A DNA stretch of 64,000 bases, from positions 1 to 64,000 of the forward strand of contig CBDCTW010000005.1 of NCBI GenBank assembly GCA_965222425.1, in the 5' to 3' direction. The stretch is from CBDCNP01 sp965222425. Its GTDB lineage: Bacteria; Acidobacteriota; Vicinamibacteria; Marinacidobacterales; DATDRI01. The translations under genes and the position numbers were made by a program. Below the pieces are notes generated by a model. The model was not told where the DNA came from, searched no databases, and saw only the letters and a list, made by a program, of their open reading frames with translations. How positions within the stretch are numbered: position 1 is the first letter of the stretch; every line of letters starts with the position of its first letter. Positions 42,366-51,737 of the stretch are shown in pieces.

Positions 42366-43637
42366 GTGAGTTCACAGATGCCTGGAAACGGTGCGACGCG
42401 GAGAAGAGTTGTCGAGTACGTAGACCAGCACCGAGACGAGTTGTTAAGCTTCTTCCGCGAGCTCGTCCGCATACCCAGCGTGTTCCCCCATGGCGAGTAC
42501 GAGGCGATTTCTCAGAGGATGAAGCAAGAATTCAACGCCCTCGGAGTACGAGCCGATCTCGTATCCGCCCCAAAGGAAAAGGTCGAGAAGGTAGGTCTCG
42601 AGTATCCGCGACCCAACGTTGTGGCGCTCATCGAAGGGTCCGAGAAGAAACCCATCCTTATGATCGGCACCCACATGGATGTCGTCGGTGTGGGAGACCC
42701 CGACGAGTGGCGGTTCGACCCCTTCGGCGCCGAGATCAGCGATGGCAAGGTCTTGGGGAGAGGCACCTGTGACGCCAAGTGCGCCATGGCGGCGCAGGTC
42801 TTCGTCGCCAAGGCGATCCAAGATCTGGGAATCGGGCTGAAGGGCAGCTTGATGTTCGTTGCGTCGGTGGACGACGAAGGACGACTGGAGCATCTCAAGT
42901 GGCCCGGTATGACCTTCCTGGTCGAGCAAGGCTTCGAAGAGGCAGGTTATTCTCTTCCCAATATGGTGATCAATGGAGAAGCCTCCGGCCTCGAGAGCAT
43001 TTGCGGCTCGTTCAACGGCAGACTGCTACTCGAGCTCGAAATCGTCGGCGAAAGAGGACACGTGGCGACTCGGCCGGGCGTCAACGCCATCAAACAAGCG
43101 ATGAAATTTATCGAAGCCCTGGACGGCGTCGAGCTGAAACAGGGGCATTTACAGGGGCGAGAAAGTCTGAATGTCTGTGCCATCGAAGGCCTGGCGGAGA
43201 AATTCGGAGACATCCCGCAAGCCTGCAAGGTGGGTTTGGGGATTCGAGTGGCGGCGCCCTATTCCACCCAGAGAATCATTGACGAGCTCGAGCGAATAAT
43301 CGGAGGTCTCAAAGAGACCAATCCAGACTTCCGCGTCGGAAATATCAACGTCTTGAGTAACCGGGAGCCGATCGAAATATACCCGCGTGAGCCCATCGTG
43401 ACCGCGATCCAGGAAGCCGCAGAATCGATCGGTACCGAGGCTCGCTTTTCTCCCATCGGGGGGACCGGAGAGCTCCAAGCCTTCTTGACCCGCGGAATTC
43501 CAGGCGTGACGTACGGACCGGGTTCCATCTCGAGGGTTCACAAAGCGAACGAGTTTCTCGAGATCGATGGGCTCGTGAAGCAAACCAAGATCTACGCGCT
43601 CACCGCACTCATCGCCTGCGGGTTCCAGGAAACCTGA
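42366..43637 (+). CDS. M20-family peptidase/deacylase, paralogue 2
   Basis: This is a close paralogue of the 35351 gene with all M20 boxes (LMIGTHMDVVGV, GRGTCDAKCAMA, SVDDEGRLEH, INGEASGLES, GPGSISRVHKANEFL). GTG 42366 has a GAGG site at 7 bases; ATG 42351 and ATG 42378 are alternatives. One difference may matter: the lid box is ERGHVATRPGVNAI, where paralogue 1 has ETAHAATPYGVNAI. The last box has GPGS for GPGH. It lies 17 bp before the NRAMP-like transporter gene, which could import the metal or co-substrate. Confidence 0.88.
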   Translation: MSSQMPGNGATRRRVVEYVDQHRDELLSFFRELVRIPSVFPHGEYEAISQRMKQEFNALGVRADLVSAPKEKVEKVGLEYPRPNVVALIEGSEKKPILMIGTHMDVVGVGDPDEWRFDPFGAEISDGKVLGRGTCDAKCAMAAQVFVAKAIQDLGIGLKGSLMFVASVDDEGRLEHLKWPGMTFLVEQGFEEAGYSLPNMVINGEASGLESICGSFNGRLLLELEIVGERGHVATRPGVNAIKQAMKFIEALDGVELKQGHLQGRESLNVCAIEGLAEKFGDIPQACKVGLGIRVAAPYSTQRIIDELERIIGGLKETNPDFRVGNINVLSNREPIEIYPREPIVTAIQEAAESIGTEARFSPIGGTGELQAFLTRGIPGVTYGPGSISRVHKANEFLEIDGLVKQTKIYALTALIACGFQET

Positions 43638-43654
43638 ATCGTTCTGCTCACCGA

Positions 43655-45157
43655 ATGTCGGACACGCCCGCCAAGTACCCCGACCTCACCGCTGAGCTTC
43701 GCGATCGCTCCCTGCTCGGAGCACTGAAGATCTTCGGGCCTGGTGCCATCATCGCTTCCGTCACCATCGGCAACGGGGAGACCATCTTCGCATCTCGCGG
43801 TGGCGCCATCTTCGGCTACACATTGATGTGGTGCTTCGTTCTCGGCGCCGCCATTAAGTTCTTTCAGGTCTACAGCGGCGCGCGGTTCATCACGTTGACC
43901 GGGAGGCATCCGCTCGAGAGCTGGGCTCAGCTTCCCGGGCTCCGGGGTTGGTTCGTTCCGGTCATGACCGTCTTGACGTTGATCTGCATGCCACTTTTCT
44001 TAGGCGGCGGACTCCCGAGGATACTGGGCGATTTCACGAACTCGATCTTCGGGATCGTCATCACTCCAGAATCCGCAGAAGTTTCCGCGATGGCCGTGTA
44101 CGAGTCGAAGGTGAGGTTCGACACGTTCGCCCGTATCTGGGGATCACTCTATATCCTGGTGGCGATCGGCCTCACTTTGTACCAGACATACGGGTTCCTG
44201 GAGAGGGTGCAAACCTTCGTCATCGGACTACTCTTGTTCTCCATGTTCGTCGCCGTCGTCGCATCGAGGCCGGACCTGATGGCGTTAGTCCAAGGCATCT
44301 TTATACCCACCATCCCCCAATACGAGCCATGGATCATGGAAACGATCACCCTGGCAACTCGGGACCCGTGGGTCGAAGTCATCGTCTACCTCGGCGTCAT
44401 CGGTGGTGGCACGGTGGATTATTTCGGCTACCTCGGCACACTGCGCGAGAAAGGCTGGGGACTGCTGTCTCGAACGTTCGGCTCGCGCGATCCAATCCAG
44501 GGGAGCGTCGATGGGTCTCCGAAGAACGCGTCCCTCGGCCGTTCCTGGCTACGAGCTCCTCTGATCGACGTCAGCATCTCGTTCGCCGCGGTCATCGCGT
44601 TCACCCTGTTTTTCGCGACCCTTGGCGCTGCAATCCTCCATCCGGAGCATGTTGTCCCTGAGGCAAGTGAGCTGGTGACCAAGCAGCAGGCGTTTATGGT
44701 CAGGGAGAGCCAACACCCAAGTATTCAGTGGCTTCTCGGGCTCCTCTACAAGACAGGGATCTTCTTCGCGTTCTTCGGGACGATGTACGGTGGGTACGAG
44801 CTCTATTCCCGTTCGGTCTACGAGTGCCTCACCGCCGCCGTCCCGAAGTGGAAGACGGTGCCGCTGCGCGTCTTCCGACTCTGGACCTGCGTCGTCTGCG
44901 GCGTCATCGGGTTGGCTCTTCTATGGTGGAACTTGGATCCCGTCGCCGTGGTCACGCCCGCGGCGATTATTTCGGCGACTTTCACCTGCGGGATGTGGTG
45001 CTTCGCGATGCTCGGGAGCGATCGGCTACACGTGCCAGAAGGTCTCCGAATGGGTCCTTTTCTCGTGACTGGCCTTGTCGTTTCGGGACTGGCACTGACC
45101 TTCTTTGGTGTGATGGGCTTTTATTTGGCGTACTTTGCGGGTAGCGCCGGTAACTAG
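43655..45157 (+). CDS. NRAMP-like transporter
   Basis: This 500-residue membrane protein has about 11 hydrophobic helices. The first reads LLGALKIFGPGAIIASVTIG followed by NGETIFASRGGAIFGYTLMW, the pattern of a diverged NRAMP-like subgroup. Classical metal transporters carry a DPGN motif in helix 1; here the equivalent is IGNGE, so manganese or iron transport is not assured. It is 17 bp from the M20 paralogue and likely cotranscribed with it. The C-terminus is hydrophobic and glycine-rich. A short inverted repeat (CGAACTCG/CGAGTTCG) follows at 45176-45198 but has no T-run. Confidence 0.72.
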   Translation: MSDTPAKYPDLTAELRDRSLLGALKIFGPGAIIASVTIGNGETIFASRGGAIFGYTLMWCFVLGAAIKFFQVYSGARFITLTGRHPLESWAQLPGLRGWFVPVMTVLTLICMPLFLGGGLPRILGDFTNSIFGIVITPESAEVSAMAVYESKVRFDTFARIWGSLYILVAIGLTLYQTYGFLERVQTFVIGLLLFSMFVAVVASRPDLMALVQGIFIPTIPQYEPWIMETITLATRDPWVEVIVYLGVIGGGTVDYFGYLGTLREKGWGLLSRTFGSRDPIQGSVDGSPKNASLGRSWLRAPLIDVSISFAAVIAFTLFFATLGAAILHPEHVVPEASELVTKQQAFMVRESQHPSIQWLLGLLYKTGIFFAFFGTMYGGYELYSRSVYECLTAAVPKWKTVPLRVFRLWTCVVCGVIGLALLWWNLDPVAVVTPAAIISATFTCGMWCFAMLGSDRLHVPEGLRMGPFLVTGLVVSGLALTFFGVMGFYLAYFAGSAGN

Positions 45158-45318
45158 ACGATCTAGGTGGTCCATCGAACTCGGCCCCGACGAGTTCGGC
45201 CGCTTTAGTCCCTCGCGAACCCGTGTTAGACTATTCGTAAGAAATTCCAATTCCAATCTGACTTCGTTTAGCGGTCCGCCGAGCTATTTCCGCTCGACGA
45301 CAATCAAGGAGGTCGCCG

Positions 45319-45957
45319 ATGTCCACACCGATCGGTTCGAACCGAGTAGGGTTTTTCTGCTTTCTAGCGGTCTTCACAGTTGGGCTTCTCTCAACCTCGG
45401 CTTGCACGAGTGACAAGCTCGACCCGCGCTGCAGACTCGCCGCCCCGTATGAGTACCGAGGCCAGATCGCCCAGTTCATCAACGGCTCGCCCCTGTGGGG
45501 GGCCTTTCTGGACTGCCTGTCTCCGGTCAAGGAGGGGGCCAAGCCCGTTGTCGAGATCGATTTGACCTTCGATAGAGAAGTAACGTGGGAAACGAACGAC
45601 GGGGATTACGATCCCGGTATCGTACACGCCAGGCTCGAGGTGAAGAATCTCGTCTCAGGCCAAACCGTCCTAAGCGACTACGACAAGTTTGCGATCAAGG
45701 ATTTCGTCTTCGGCGGATTCGACAACGCCACGCGAGAAGAGATACAGGCAGCGGCGTTTGCGTCCACCGAGAAAACAGCGGTGCGGTTCGTCCTCTACTC
45801 GTTGGAGGTGGGAGTCATCAAAGGGATGCGCGACGAGGGGGCGGCAGGGTCAGTCTTCATCCCCGTTCTCGAGGAGAAGATGGCAGATCAGTGGTCCGGC
45901 GACATGGGGGGAGAGGCCAAGCTCGCCATCAGGGCCATTCGCGCTCCGCTCCAGTAA
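45319..45957 (+). CDS. Predicted lipoprotein of unknown function
   Basis: The start at 45319 follows AAGGAGG; 212 residues. The signal segment FLAVFTVGLLSTSAC ends in a lipobox-like Cys. The mature part is mixed alpha/beta (KPVVEIDLTFDREVTWETND, ARLEVKNLVSGQTVLSDYDK), and no family is recognised. It converges on the peptide-binding protein gene with 13 bp between stops. Confidence 0.65.
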   Translation: MSTPIGSNRVGFFCFLAVFTVGLLSTSACTSDKLDPRCRLAAPYEYRGQIAQFINGSPLWGAFLDCLSPVKEGAKPVVEIDLTFDREVTWETNDGDYDPGIVHARLEVKNLVSGQTVLSDYDKFAIKDFVFGGFDNATREEIQAAAFASTEKTAVRFVLYSLEVGVIKGMRDEGAAGSVFIPVLEEKMADQWSGDMGGEAKLAIRAIRAPLQ

Positions 45958-45970
45958 GTAGACCAAAGAG

Positions 45971-47590
45971 CTACTCCCGCGCGCCCTGCTTCCATCCCAC
46001 CGTGGCGTAGTTCTCGCCCCAGCTCGAGGGGCCCATTGGTATCCCGACGAGATCGCGGTTGTAGGCGGTGGGATTTGGAAAGTCATAGAGCCAGATCACA
46101 GGGATATCCCGCGCGAGAATCTCCTGAATCTCGTAGAACATCTCTCGGCGGGTTTCGGGATCGGTCTCGATTCTGACCTTGGCGAAGAGCTCGTCGACCC
46201 GTGCGTTGCTGTAACCTCCGCCATTGGTGAACGGAACCTTCCCGGCCTGCTCGGTGGTCAGGTAGCGGGCACCTCCGAGGGCCGGATCGAACTGGATTCC
46301 GTGCCCTGCCACGGCGAGGTCGAAATTCCACTTGTTGTAAACGGTGTCGAGGTGACTCCCCACGTCGCGCATATTGAGGACCATGTCGATGCCGACTTTC
46401 TTGAGCTGCTCTTTAGCGACCTCGCAGTTCCGGATGTGAGTGAGATGGCCGGCCGCGAGCTCGGTCTGGAGCTCGAAGCGAATGCCTCCTGCGCCTTTCG
46501 GGAAACCGGCTTCATCTAGAAGCTGGTTGGCCTTTCCGATGTCGTGCTCGTAGGTCGTCTGGTCCTCGTTATACCAATCGCGAATGCCCCGTGGGATAAA
46601 TCCGTCGGTACGACGTCGGTAGCCGTAGCCGGCGAGCTTGTGGATCACATCCTTGTCGAGGGCGTAGCTCAAAGCCTGACGGACTTTGAGATCGCTCAAG
46701 GGTTTTCGTCGCAAATTGAGTTTGAGCATGCAGACCCCGGCGCCCCCCTCATAACCTCCCGCGGTTACGGCGAACTTCGGGTTCTTCTCGACGCGCGGGA
46801 TCTCGTGAACCGGCAGGTAGATGGGAATGAGATCGACTTCACCGTTTTCGAGAGCCGCGATCCGGGCCGCGGCGTTGGGAACCACCCTGCTCACGATGCG
46901 GTCTAGGTAAGGTAGACCCTTCTTCCAGTAGTTTGGATTTCTCTCGACGATGAGGTAGCTCCCGCGGCGATGCTCACGAAACTTGAAGGGGCCGGTTCCG
47001 ACCGGCCGGCGGTTAGCGGGATGTCGAAGGAAACTCTTACCCTGGTAGATGTGCTGGGGCATGATCTTGGCGTGATAAGGTCCAAGGATCTTGATGAACA
47101 CCGCCGACGGCTGGGCGAGCTTGAAGACGACGGTATGGGGATCTGGGGTTTCGATGCTGTCGATGTTCGCCCACAAGACCGCACCCGAAGGATGGTACTT
47201 GCGAAGGATCTGCTCAATGGTGAACTTCACGTCGGCCGCGGTGAAGGGCTCTCCGTCGTGCCAGGTCACGTGCCGCTCCAGCTCGAAGGTGTACGTGCGG
47301 CCGTCCTCCGAGACCGTCCAGGACTTGGCGAGCCAAGGCTTGGGCTCGAGGTCTCGGTCGTACGTCAGAAGCGCGTCGTGCATGGGACCGGCGGCGATCA
47401 GATCCGGGTGATGCGTCGTTGCCGCGGTCAGAGATTGAATGGGGCTGCTGAGCGCGATGTTGAGCACGCCCCCGCGCTGGGGTGTCTCCCGAGACATTCC
47501 TAGCAGGCCTAGAAGGCCTAGCAGGCCTAGAAGAACGACCCGCGCTAAAGGCGTCATTCGCGTAACCATGGCGCCCATAGCATTCCACAT
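45971..47590 (-). CDS. Peptide/solute-binding protein of an ABC transporter (SBP family 5)
   Basis: This 539-residue binding protein has an N-terminal signal segment containing an LLG repeat (VVLLGLLGLLGLLGM). Family-5 features include RHVTWHDGEPFTAADVKFTI, RPVGTGPFKFREHRRGSYLI, VRQALSYALDKDVI and AYNRDLVGIPMGPSSW. It captures peptides or other oligomers for the two permeases that diverge from it at 47613, with only 22 bp between starts, so both promoters must overlap. The ATG at 47590 has no clear ribosome site; ATG 47566-47569 is an alternative. Confidence 0.88.
   Translation of the reverse strand: MWNAMGAMVTRMTPLARVVLLGLLGLLGLLGMSRETPQRGGVLNIALSSPIQSLTAATTHHPDLIAAGPMHDALLTYDRDLEPKPWLAKSWTVSEDGRTYTFELERHVTWHDGEPFTAADVKFTIEQILRKYHPSGAVLWANIDSIETPDPHTVVFKLAQPSAVFIKILGPYHAKIMPQHIYQGKSFLRHPANRRPVGTGPFKFREHRRGSYLIVERNPNYWKKGLPYLDRIVSRVVPNAAARIAALENGEVDLIPIYLPVHEIPRVEKNPKFAVTAGGYEGGAGVCMLKLNLRRKPLSDLKVRQALSYALDKDVIHKLAGYGYRRRTDGFIPRGIRDWYNEDQTTYEHDIGKANQLLDEAGFPKGAGGIRFELQTELAAGHLTHIRNCEVAKEQLKKVGIDMVLNMRDVGSHLDTVYNKWNFDLAVAGHGIQFDPALGGARYLTTEQAGKVPFTNGGGYSNARVDELFAKVRIETDPETRREMFYEIQEILARDIPVIWLYDFPNPTAYNRDLVGIPMGPSSWGENYATVGWKQGARE
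47499..47534. repeat. Four 9-bp tandem repeats in a signal-peptide coding region
   Basis: The units alternate CCTAGCAGG and CCTAGAAGG twice, the last unit differing in its final base. On the minus strand they encode the repeated Leu-Leu-Gly of the binding-protein signal peptide. Gain or loss of a unit would keep the frame and change the hydrophobic length by three residues. Confidence 0.85.
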
Positions 47591-47612
47591 ATTTTGGTAA
47601 GATGCTCGGGTC

Positions 47613-48587
47613 TTGCTGATTCGATCGAAACTTGGCCGCTACGTGGCCGCGCGGTTGCTGCAGATCGTTCCGGTCACCCTCGTCGTCCTGACTCTGGTTT
47701 TTCTCCTTTGCCGCCTCGCGCCGGGCGATCCGGTCTACTTCATCGGAGGGGCCTCGATCACCGAGGAGTACTACCAGGAGATACGGACCGAGTTCGGCCT
47801 CGACCAGCCGCTCCACACCCAATACATCATCTATATCAAGAAGCTCCTGGTGGGAGATCTCGGGTTTTCGACGTTCTTTCAGGAACCGGTCCTAGCCGTC
47901 GTTTTGGACCGCCTGCCCAATACGCTGCTCCTGACGTTCAGTGCGCTCTTTTGCGCCGCGGTTGCCGGCATCACGCTTGGCGTGATCGCGGCCAAGAAGG
48001 CCCGTTCCTCCTGGGACCATGCGATCTCGGTCATCTCGCTGGTGGGCTATTCGCAGCCCATGTTTTGGACCGGGATGATCCTCATCCTGGTCTTTTCCGG
48101 AAGCGGAATTCCGCTGTTGGGTATGACCACCATCGGGGCCGACTTGACGGGATTCGCCTATCTCTGGGATCTGCTGAGCCACCTCTTGCTTCCCGCGTTC
48201 ACTTTGGGCTTTCACCAGATGGCCCTTTTTTCGAGGCTAACCCGCTCCAGCATGATCGACGTGCTCTCGCTGGATTTCATCACCGCGGCGCGATCCAAGG
48301 GGGTAACCGAGGGAGCGCTCCTGGTGCGCCACGGGCTCCGCAACGCCCTGATCCCGATCGTCACACTCTTCGGCCACCAGATCGGTTTCATGTTCGCGGC
48401 CTCGGCCCTCATCGAGATCGTCTTTGCCTGGCCGGGAATGGGAAGCTTGATGTTGGATGCGGTTCTGTCGCGGGACTACGCGCTCCTGAGCGGCATCTTC
48501 CTGGTCGTCTCGCTGACCGTCATCGTCACCAACCTCGTCACCGACCTGCTCTATTTTCGGCTGGACCCGAGGATCACATCACCATGA
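47613..48587 (+). CDS. ABC peptide transporter permease, DppB-like
   Basis: This 324-residue permease starts at TTG 47613. The N-terminal helix contains VAARLLQIVPVTLVVLTLVF, and the loop that follows (LAPGDPV) is typical of DppB/OppB. The EAA-type coupling box is FITAARSKGVTEGALLVRHG. It would form a heterodimer with the next gene's product in the inner membrane. Its stop overlaps the next start (ATGA). No ATP-binding subunit genes follow. Confidence 0.9.
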   Translation: MLIRSKLGRYVAARLLQIVPVTLVVLTLVFLLCRLAPGDPVYFIGGASITEEYYQEIRTEFGLDQPLHTQYIIYIKKLLVGDLGFSTFFQEPVLAVVLDRLPNTLLLTFSALFCAAVAGITLGVIAAKKARSSWDHAISVISLVGYSQPMFWTGMILILVFSGSGIPLLGMTTIGADLTGFAYLWDLLSHLLLPAFTLGFHQMALFSRLTRSSMIDVLSLDFITAARSKGVTEGALLVRHGLRNALIPIVTLFGHQIGFMFAASALIEIVFAWPGMGSLMLDAVLSRDYALLSGIFLVVSLTVIVTNLVTDLLYFRLDPRITSP

Positions 48588-49426
48588 GCGAGATATCGCT
48601 TTGGCGTGAGTTCAAGTCGAATCGTCCCGCGGTGGCGGGCTTGTCGATTGGATTCCTGCTGATCGTAGCCGCGCTTCTGGCGCCGGTGCTGACATCGTTC
48701 GAGCCGTTCGAGCTCGGTGGTGAGCCCTTTCTCCCTCCCGAGGGTGCGCACCTTATGGGCACCGACAACATGGGGCGGGACGTGATGAGCGGGATTCTCT
48801 ACGGGGCGCGGACGTCGATCGCGGTGGGATTGTTCGCCGCTCTGACCTCGGCGGCGGTGGGAGTCTTTCTCGGCGCGATCGCTGGATTCTATGGAGGCAG
48901 AGTCGACGGCTTCGTCATGAGAGTAACCGATATCTTCATGACCATTCCGCCCTTTTTCCTCGCGGTCTTGGTGGTCGCCTTCGTCGGCGCCGAGATTCGG
49001 AACCTGGTCCTCGTGATCGGGCTTCTCGCCTGGCCGGCCATCGCGCGGCTCCTTCGCGCCGAGTTTCTCAAGTGGAAGGAAATGGAGTTTGTCGACGCGG
49101 CCCGGCTCGGAGGCGCCGGCAATCTCCGCTTGGCGTTCAAGGAAATACTTCCCAACGCCATACCGCCGGTGGTGGCGGTGGCGACGCTCCAAGTTGGATA
49201 CGCCATCCTCGCCGAGGCCTCGCTGAGCTTCGTCGGTCTCGGAGATCCCAATGTCATGAGCTGGGGTTACATGCTCCGGAATGCTCAGGCCTATCTGCGA
49301 AGCGGCTGGTGGATCGCGACGTTTCCCGGGCTGGCGGTATTGATGACGGTGCTGGCCATCAATCTCATTGGGGATGGCCTCAGCGACGCGCTCAATCCGA
49401 GAAGTAAGAAATGGCTGCGGAGTTAA
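48584..49426 (+). CDS. ABC peptide transporter permease, DppC-like
   Basis: This 280-residue permease has the DppC signature GTDNMGRDVMSGILYGARTS near residue 60 and the EAA box FVDAARLGGAGNLRLAFKEI. Six hydrophobic helices are visible. It overlaps the DppB-like gene by 4 bp. The system lacks ATPase genes here, so the DppD/DppF-like partners must be encoded elsewhere or shared. The 254 bp after it hold no gene I can support; a short frame at 49528 resembles an exported peptide stub. Confidence 0.9.
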   Translation: MSEISLWREFKSNRPAVAGLSIGFLLIVAALLAPVLTSFEPFELGGEPFLPPEGAHLMGTDNMGRDVMSGILYGARTSIAVGLFAALTSAAVGVFLGAIAGFYGGRVDGFVMRVTDIFMTIPPFFLAVLVVAFVGAEIRNLVLVIGLLAWPAIARLLRAEFLKWKEMEFVDAARLGGAGNLRLAFKEILPNAIPPVVAVATLQVGYAILAEASLSFVGLGDPNVMSWGYMLRNAQAYLRSGWWIATFPGLAVLMTVLAINLIGDGLSDALNPRSKKWLRS

Positions 49427-49680
49427 ACTGTTACTTTTGGTTACTCGTTCCGGACCGAGTTATTTGGGTAGAATCGAAACGCGAGTGTGACATAATCCTG
49501 GCAAACGCTTGCCAAACCGGGATTCCGTGAAGAAAAGAAACAAGTCCAACGCCTCGCGGCCCTCAGCCATTCTGCTCTTCCCTTTCCTCGAGCTTCAAAT
49601 CACCTGGGCTCAACACGGGTCTCACCCCCTCCTGTAGTGGTGGCCCACGATGCCACGCCCGGGGACTATAATGATCCGCC

Positions 49681-51735
49681 ATGCGTGACCGAGTAGCTAC
49701 CGACATCGGAGGCACCTTCACCGATTTCGTTGCCTTGGAAGAAGGCACCGGTCGGCTCACGCTCACCAAAGTCTCGAGCACGCCGGACGCACCCGAGAGG
49801 GCCGTACGCGAGTGCGTTGAGAAGGTCGAGCACGATCTTTCCAACACGCAGTACCTGATTCACGGAACCACCATCGCGATCAATACTCTCCTAGAGCTCA
49901 AGGGGGCCAAGACGGCCCTTCTGACCACTAAAGGATTCCGAGATGTCTACGAGATCGGTCGCGCGAATCGACTCGATATGTACGACTGCCTCTACAACAA
50001 ACCCAAGCCCCTGGTTCCTCGGGAGCTGCGGTTCGAAGTTACCGAGCGGGTCCGATCCTCGGGGGACATCTTGGAACCGCTCGATCGCGATGAAGCGGCG
50101 TCGGTTCTAAAGAAACTCAAGGACCTCGGTGTTGAGTCCTTGGCGGTGTGTCTCATCAACGCTTACGTGAACCCTGTCCACGAGAAGGAACTGGGGGAGC
50201 TCGCCAGGAAGATTTGCCCCGACCTACCGGTCACGCTCTCACACGAAGTGTTGAGAGAGTATCGAGAGTACGAACGAACGAGCACGACGTGTGTCAACGC
50301 GTACGTGGCCCCAAGGGTGACGAAGTACCTTCGGGATTTAGAAGCAGGGATCCGAAGGAAAGACTTTCGGGGCTCTTTGCTGATCATGCAGTCGAACGGC
50401 GGCGTCATGAGCCCGGAGCTTGCCACCCAAAAACCGGTGACGCTGATGGAGTCCGGTCCTGCCGGGGGCGTCGTGGGAGCGATCGGAATCGGAGAGCTTC
50501 TCGGCCACCGCAACGTGATCTCCTTCGATATGGGGGGCACCACGGCCAAGGCTTGCTTAGTAGAAGACGGCCGGGCCGAAGTCACCAACCAATACCGCGT
50601 GGGTGGTAAGAAAGGTCATCCCATCGTCATGCCGGTCACCGATCTGGTGGAAGTCGGAGCGGGTGGTGGAAGTCTCGCTTGGATCGACGACGCGGGAGCT
50701 CTTATGGTAGGGCCCCGAAGTGCGGGTTCCGATCCCGGGCCGGCCTGCTATGGGTGGGGCGGTCACGAGCCCACGGTGACGGATGCGAATCTCCTCACCG
50801 GCAGGCTCAACCCAGAGAACTTTCTCGGAGGAGAGATGCCGCTCGACCCCAAGGCAGCAGAAAAGGCGATCTTGCAGGTCGCAACCCGGTTTGATTTCAC
50901 TTCATCGGAGATGGCGCTCGGCATCCTCAAGATCGTGAACACGAACATGCTTCATGCGTTGAGGGCGGTCACCGTCGAGCGAGGACACGATCCCAGGGAT
51001 TTCGTCCTGGTCGCCTTCGGAGGCGCCGGCCCAGTCCACGCCACGGCGCTGGCGCGGGAGCTCGAGATCCCCCAAGTCATCGTCCCTCTTTATCCAGGAA
51101 ATTTCTCCGCATTCGCTATGCTACTCACCGATCTGAAGCACGACTACGTTCAAACGCTCGCGGTAGACTTCGCGGTGGCGGAACCGTCCGAAGTCGAACG
51201 GGTGTTCGCCTCCATGGAGGCCAAAGGGAAAGAACATTTGACCGCCGAGGGCGTGACCGACAAATCCGTCTCCGTGCTGCGATTCATGGACATGAGGTAC
51301 GTGGGACAGGAACACAGCGTCTCGGTCCCGATTCCCGTAGAGAAATTCTGCGAAGACATGAAATCGCAGATCAAAAAAAGCTTCGACAAACTCCACCAGA
51401 CGCACTACGGGGTTTCGGAACCGGACTCCCCTGCGCAGATCGTGAACCTCCGCGTCACCGTGGTCGGCAAGGTGGAACGCCCAGAATTCCAAAAACTAGA
51501 AGCGGGAAAGAAGACCGTGCACCGGGAAGCGATGGCCGGGTCCCGCAAGGTTTTGCTGGAAGAGGGCGCGGATTGGATCGAGTGCCCTATCTACCTCCGA
51601 TCCGAGCTACGAGCGAGGAATCGATTCACCGGCCCAGCCATCGTGGAGGAGTATGCTTCGACCACCGTGCTTCATGAGAGCGACGAGGCCACGGTGACTG
51701 AGCACGGTCACATCGTGATCGAGATCGGAGCCTAG
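49681..51735 (+). CDS. hyuA: Hydantoinase/oxoprolinase subunit A
   Basis: This 684-residue ATP-dependent subunit has the N-terminal phosphate-binding motif ATDIGGTFTDF, then IHGTTIAINTLLE, YREYERTSTTCVNAYV, and FDMGGTTAKACLVEDGRAEV with the second nucleotide site. GPACYGWGGHEPTVTDANLL and VAFGGAGPVHA are typical of hydantoinase A. With subunit B it opens cyclic amides such as hydantoins or 5-oxoproline. A TATAAT at 49667-49672 lies 8 bp before the ATG, too close for an ordinary -10 but suggestive of a leader-poor transcript. The downstream partner starts 2 bp after the stop. Confidence 0.92.
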   Translation: MRDRVATDIGGTFTDFVALEEGTGRLTLTKVSSTPDAPERAVRECVEKVEHDLSNTQYLIHGTTIAINTLLELKGAKTALLTTKGFRDVYEIGRANRLDMYDCLYNKPKPLVPRELRFEVTERVRSSGDILEPLDRDEAASVLKKLKDLGVESLAVCLINAYVNPVHEKELGELARKICPDLPVTLSHEVLREYREYERTSTTCVNAYVAPRVTKYLRDLEAGIRRKDFRGSLLIMQSNGGVMSPELATQKPVTLMESGPAGGVVGAIGIGELLGHRNVISFDMGGTTAKACLVEDGRAEVTNQYRVGGKKGHPIVMPVTDLVEVGAGGGSLAWIDDAGALMVGPRSAGSDPGPACYGWGGHEPTVTDANLLTGRLNPENFLGGEMPLDPKAAEKAILQVATRFDFTSSEMALGILKIVNTNMLHALRAVTVERGHDPRDFVLVAFGGAGPVHATALARELEIPQVIVPLYPGNFSAFAMLLTDLKHDYVQTLAVDFAVAEPSEVERVFASMEAKGKEHLTAEGVTDKSVSVLRFMDMRYVGQEHSVSVPIPVEKFCEDMKSQIKKSFDKLHQTHYGVSEPDSPAQIVNLRVTVVGKVERPEFQKLEAGKKTVHREAMAGSRKVLLEEGADWIECPIYLRSELRARNRFTGPAIVEEYASTTVLHESDEATVTEHGHIVIEIGA

Positions 51736-51737
51736 AA

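Noticed and set aside
45176..45198. 8-bp hairpin after the NRAMP-like gene
   Set aside because: No T-run follows the stem, so terminator function is not supported.
49528..49640. Short GTG-started frame with a hydrophobic stretch before hyuA
   Set aside because: No ribosome site and no recognisable domain; probably a decayed signal-peptide stub.
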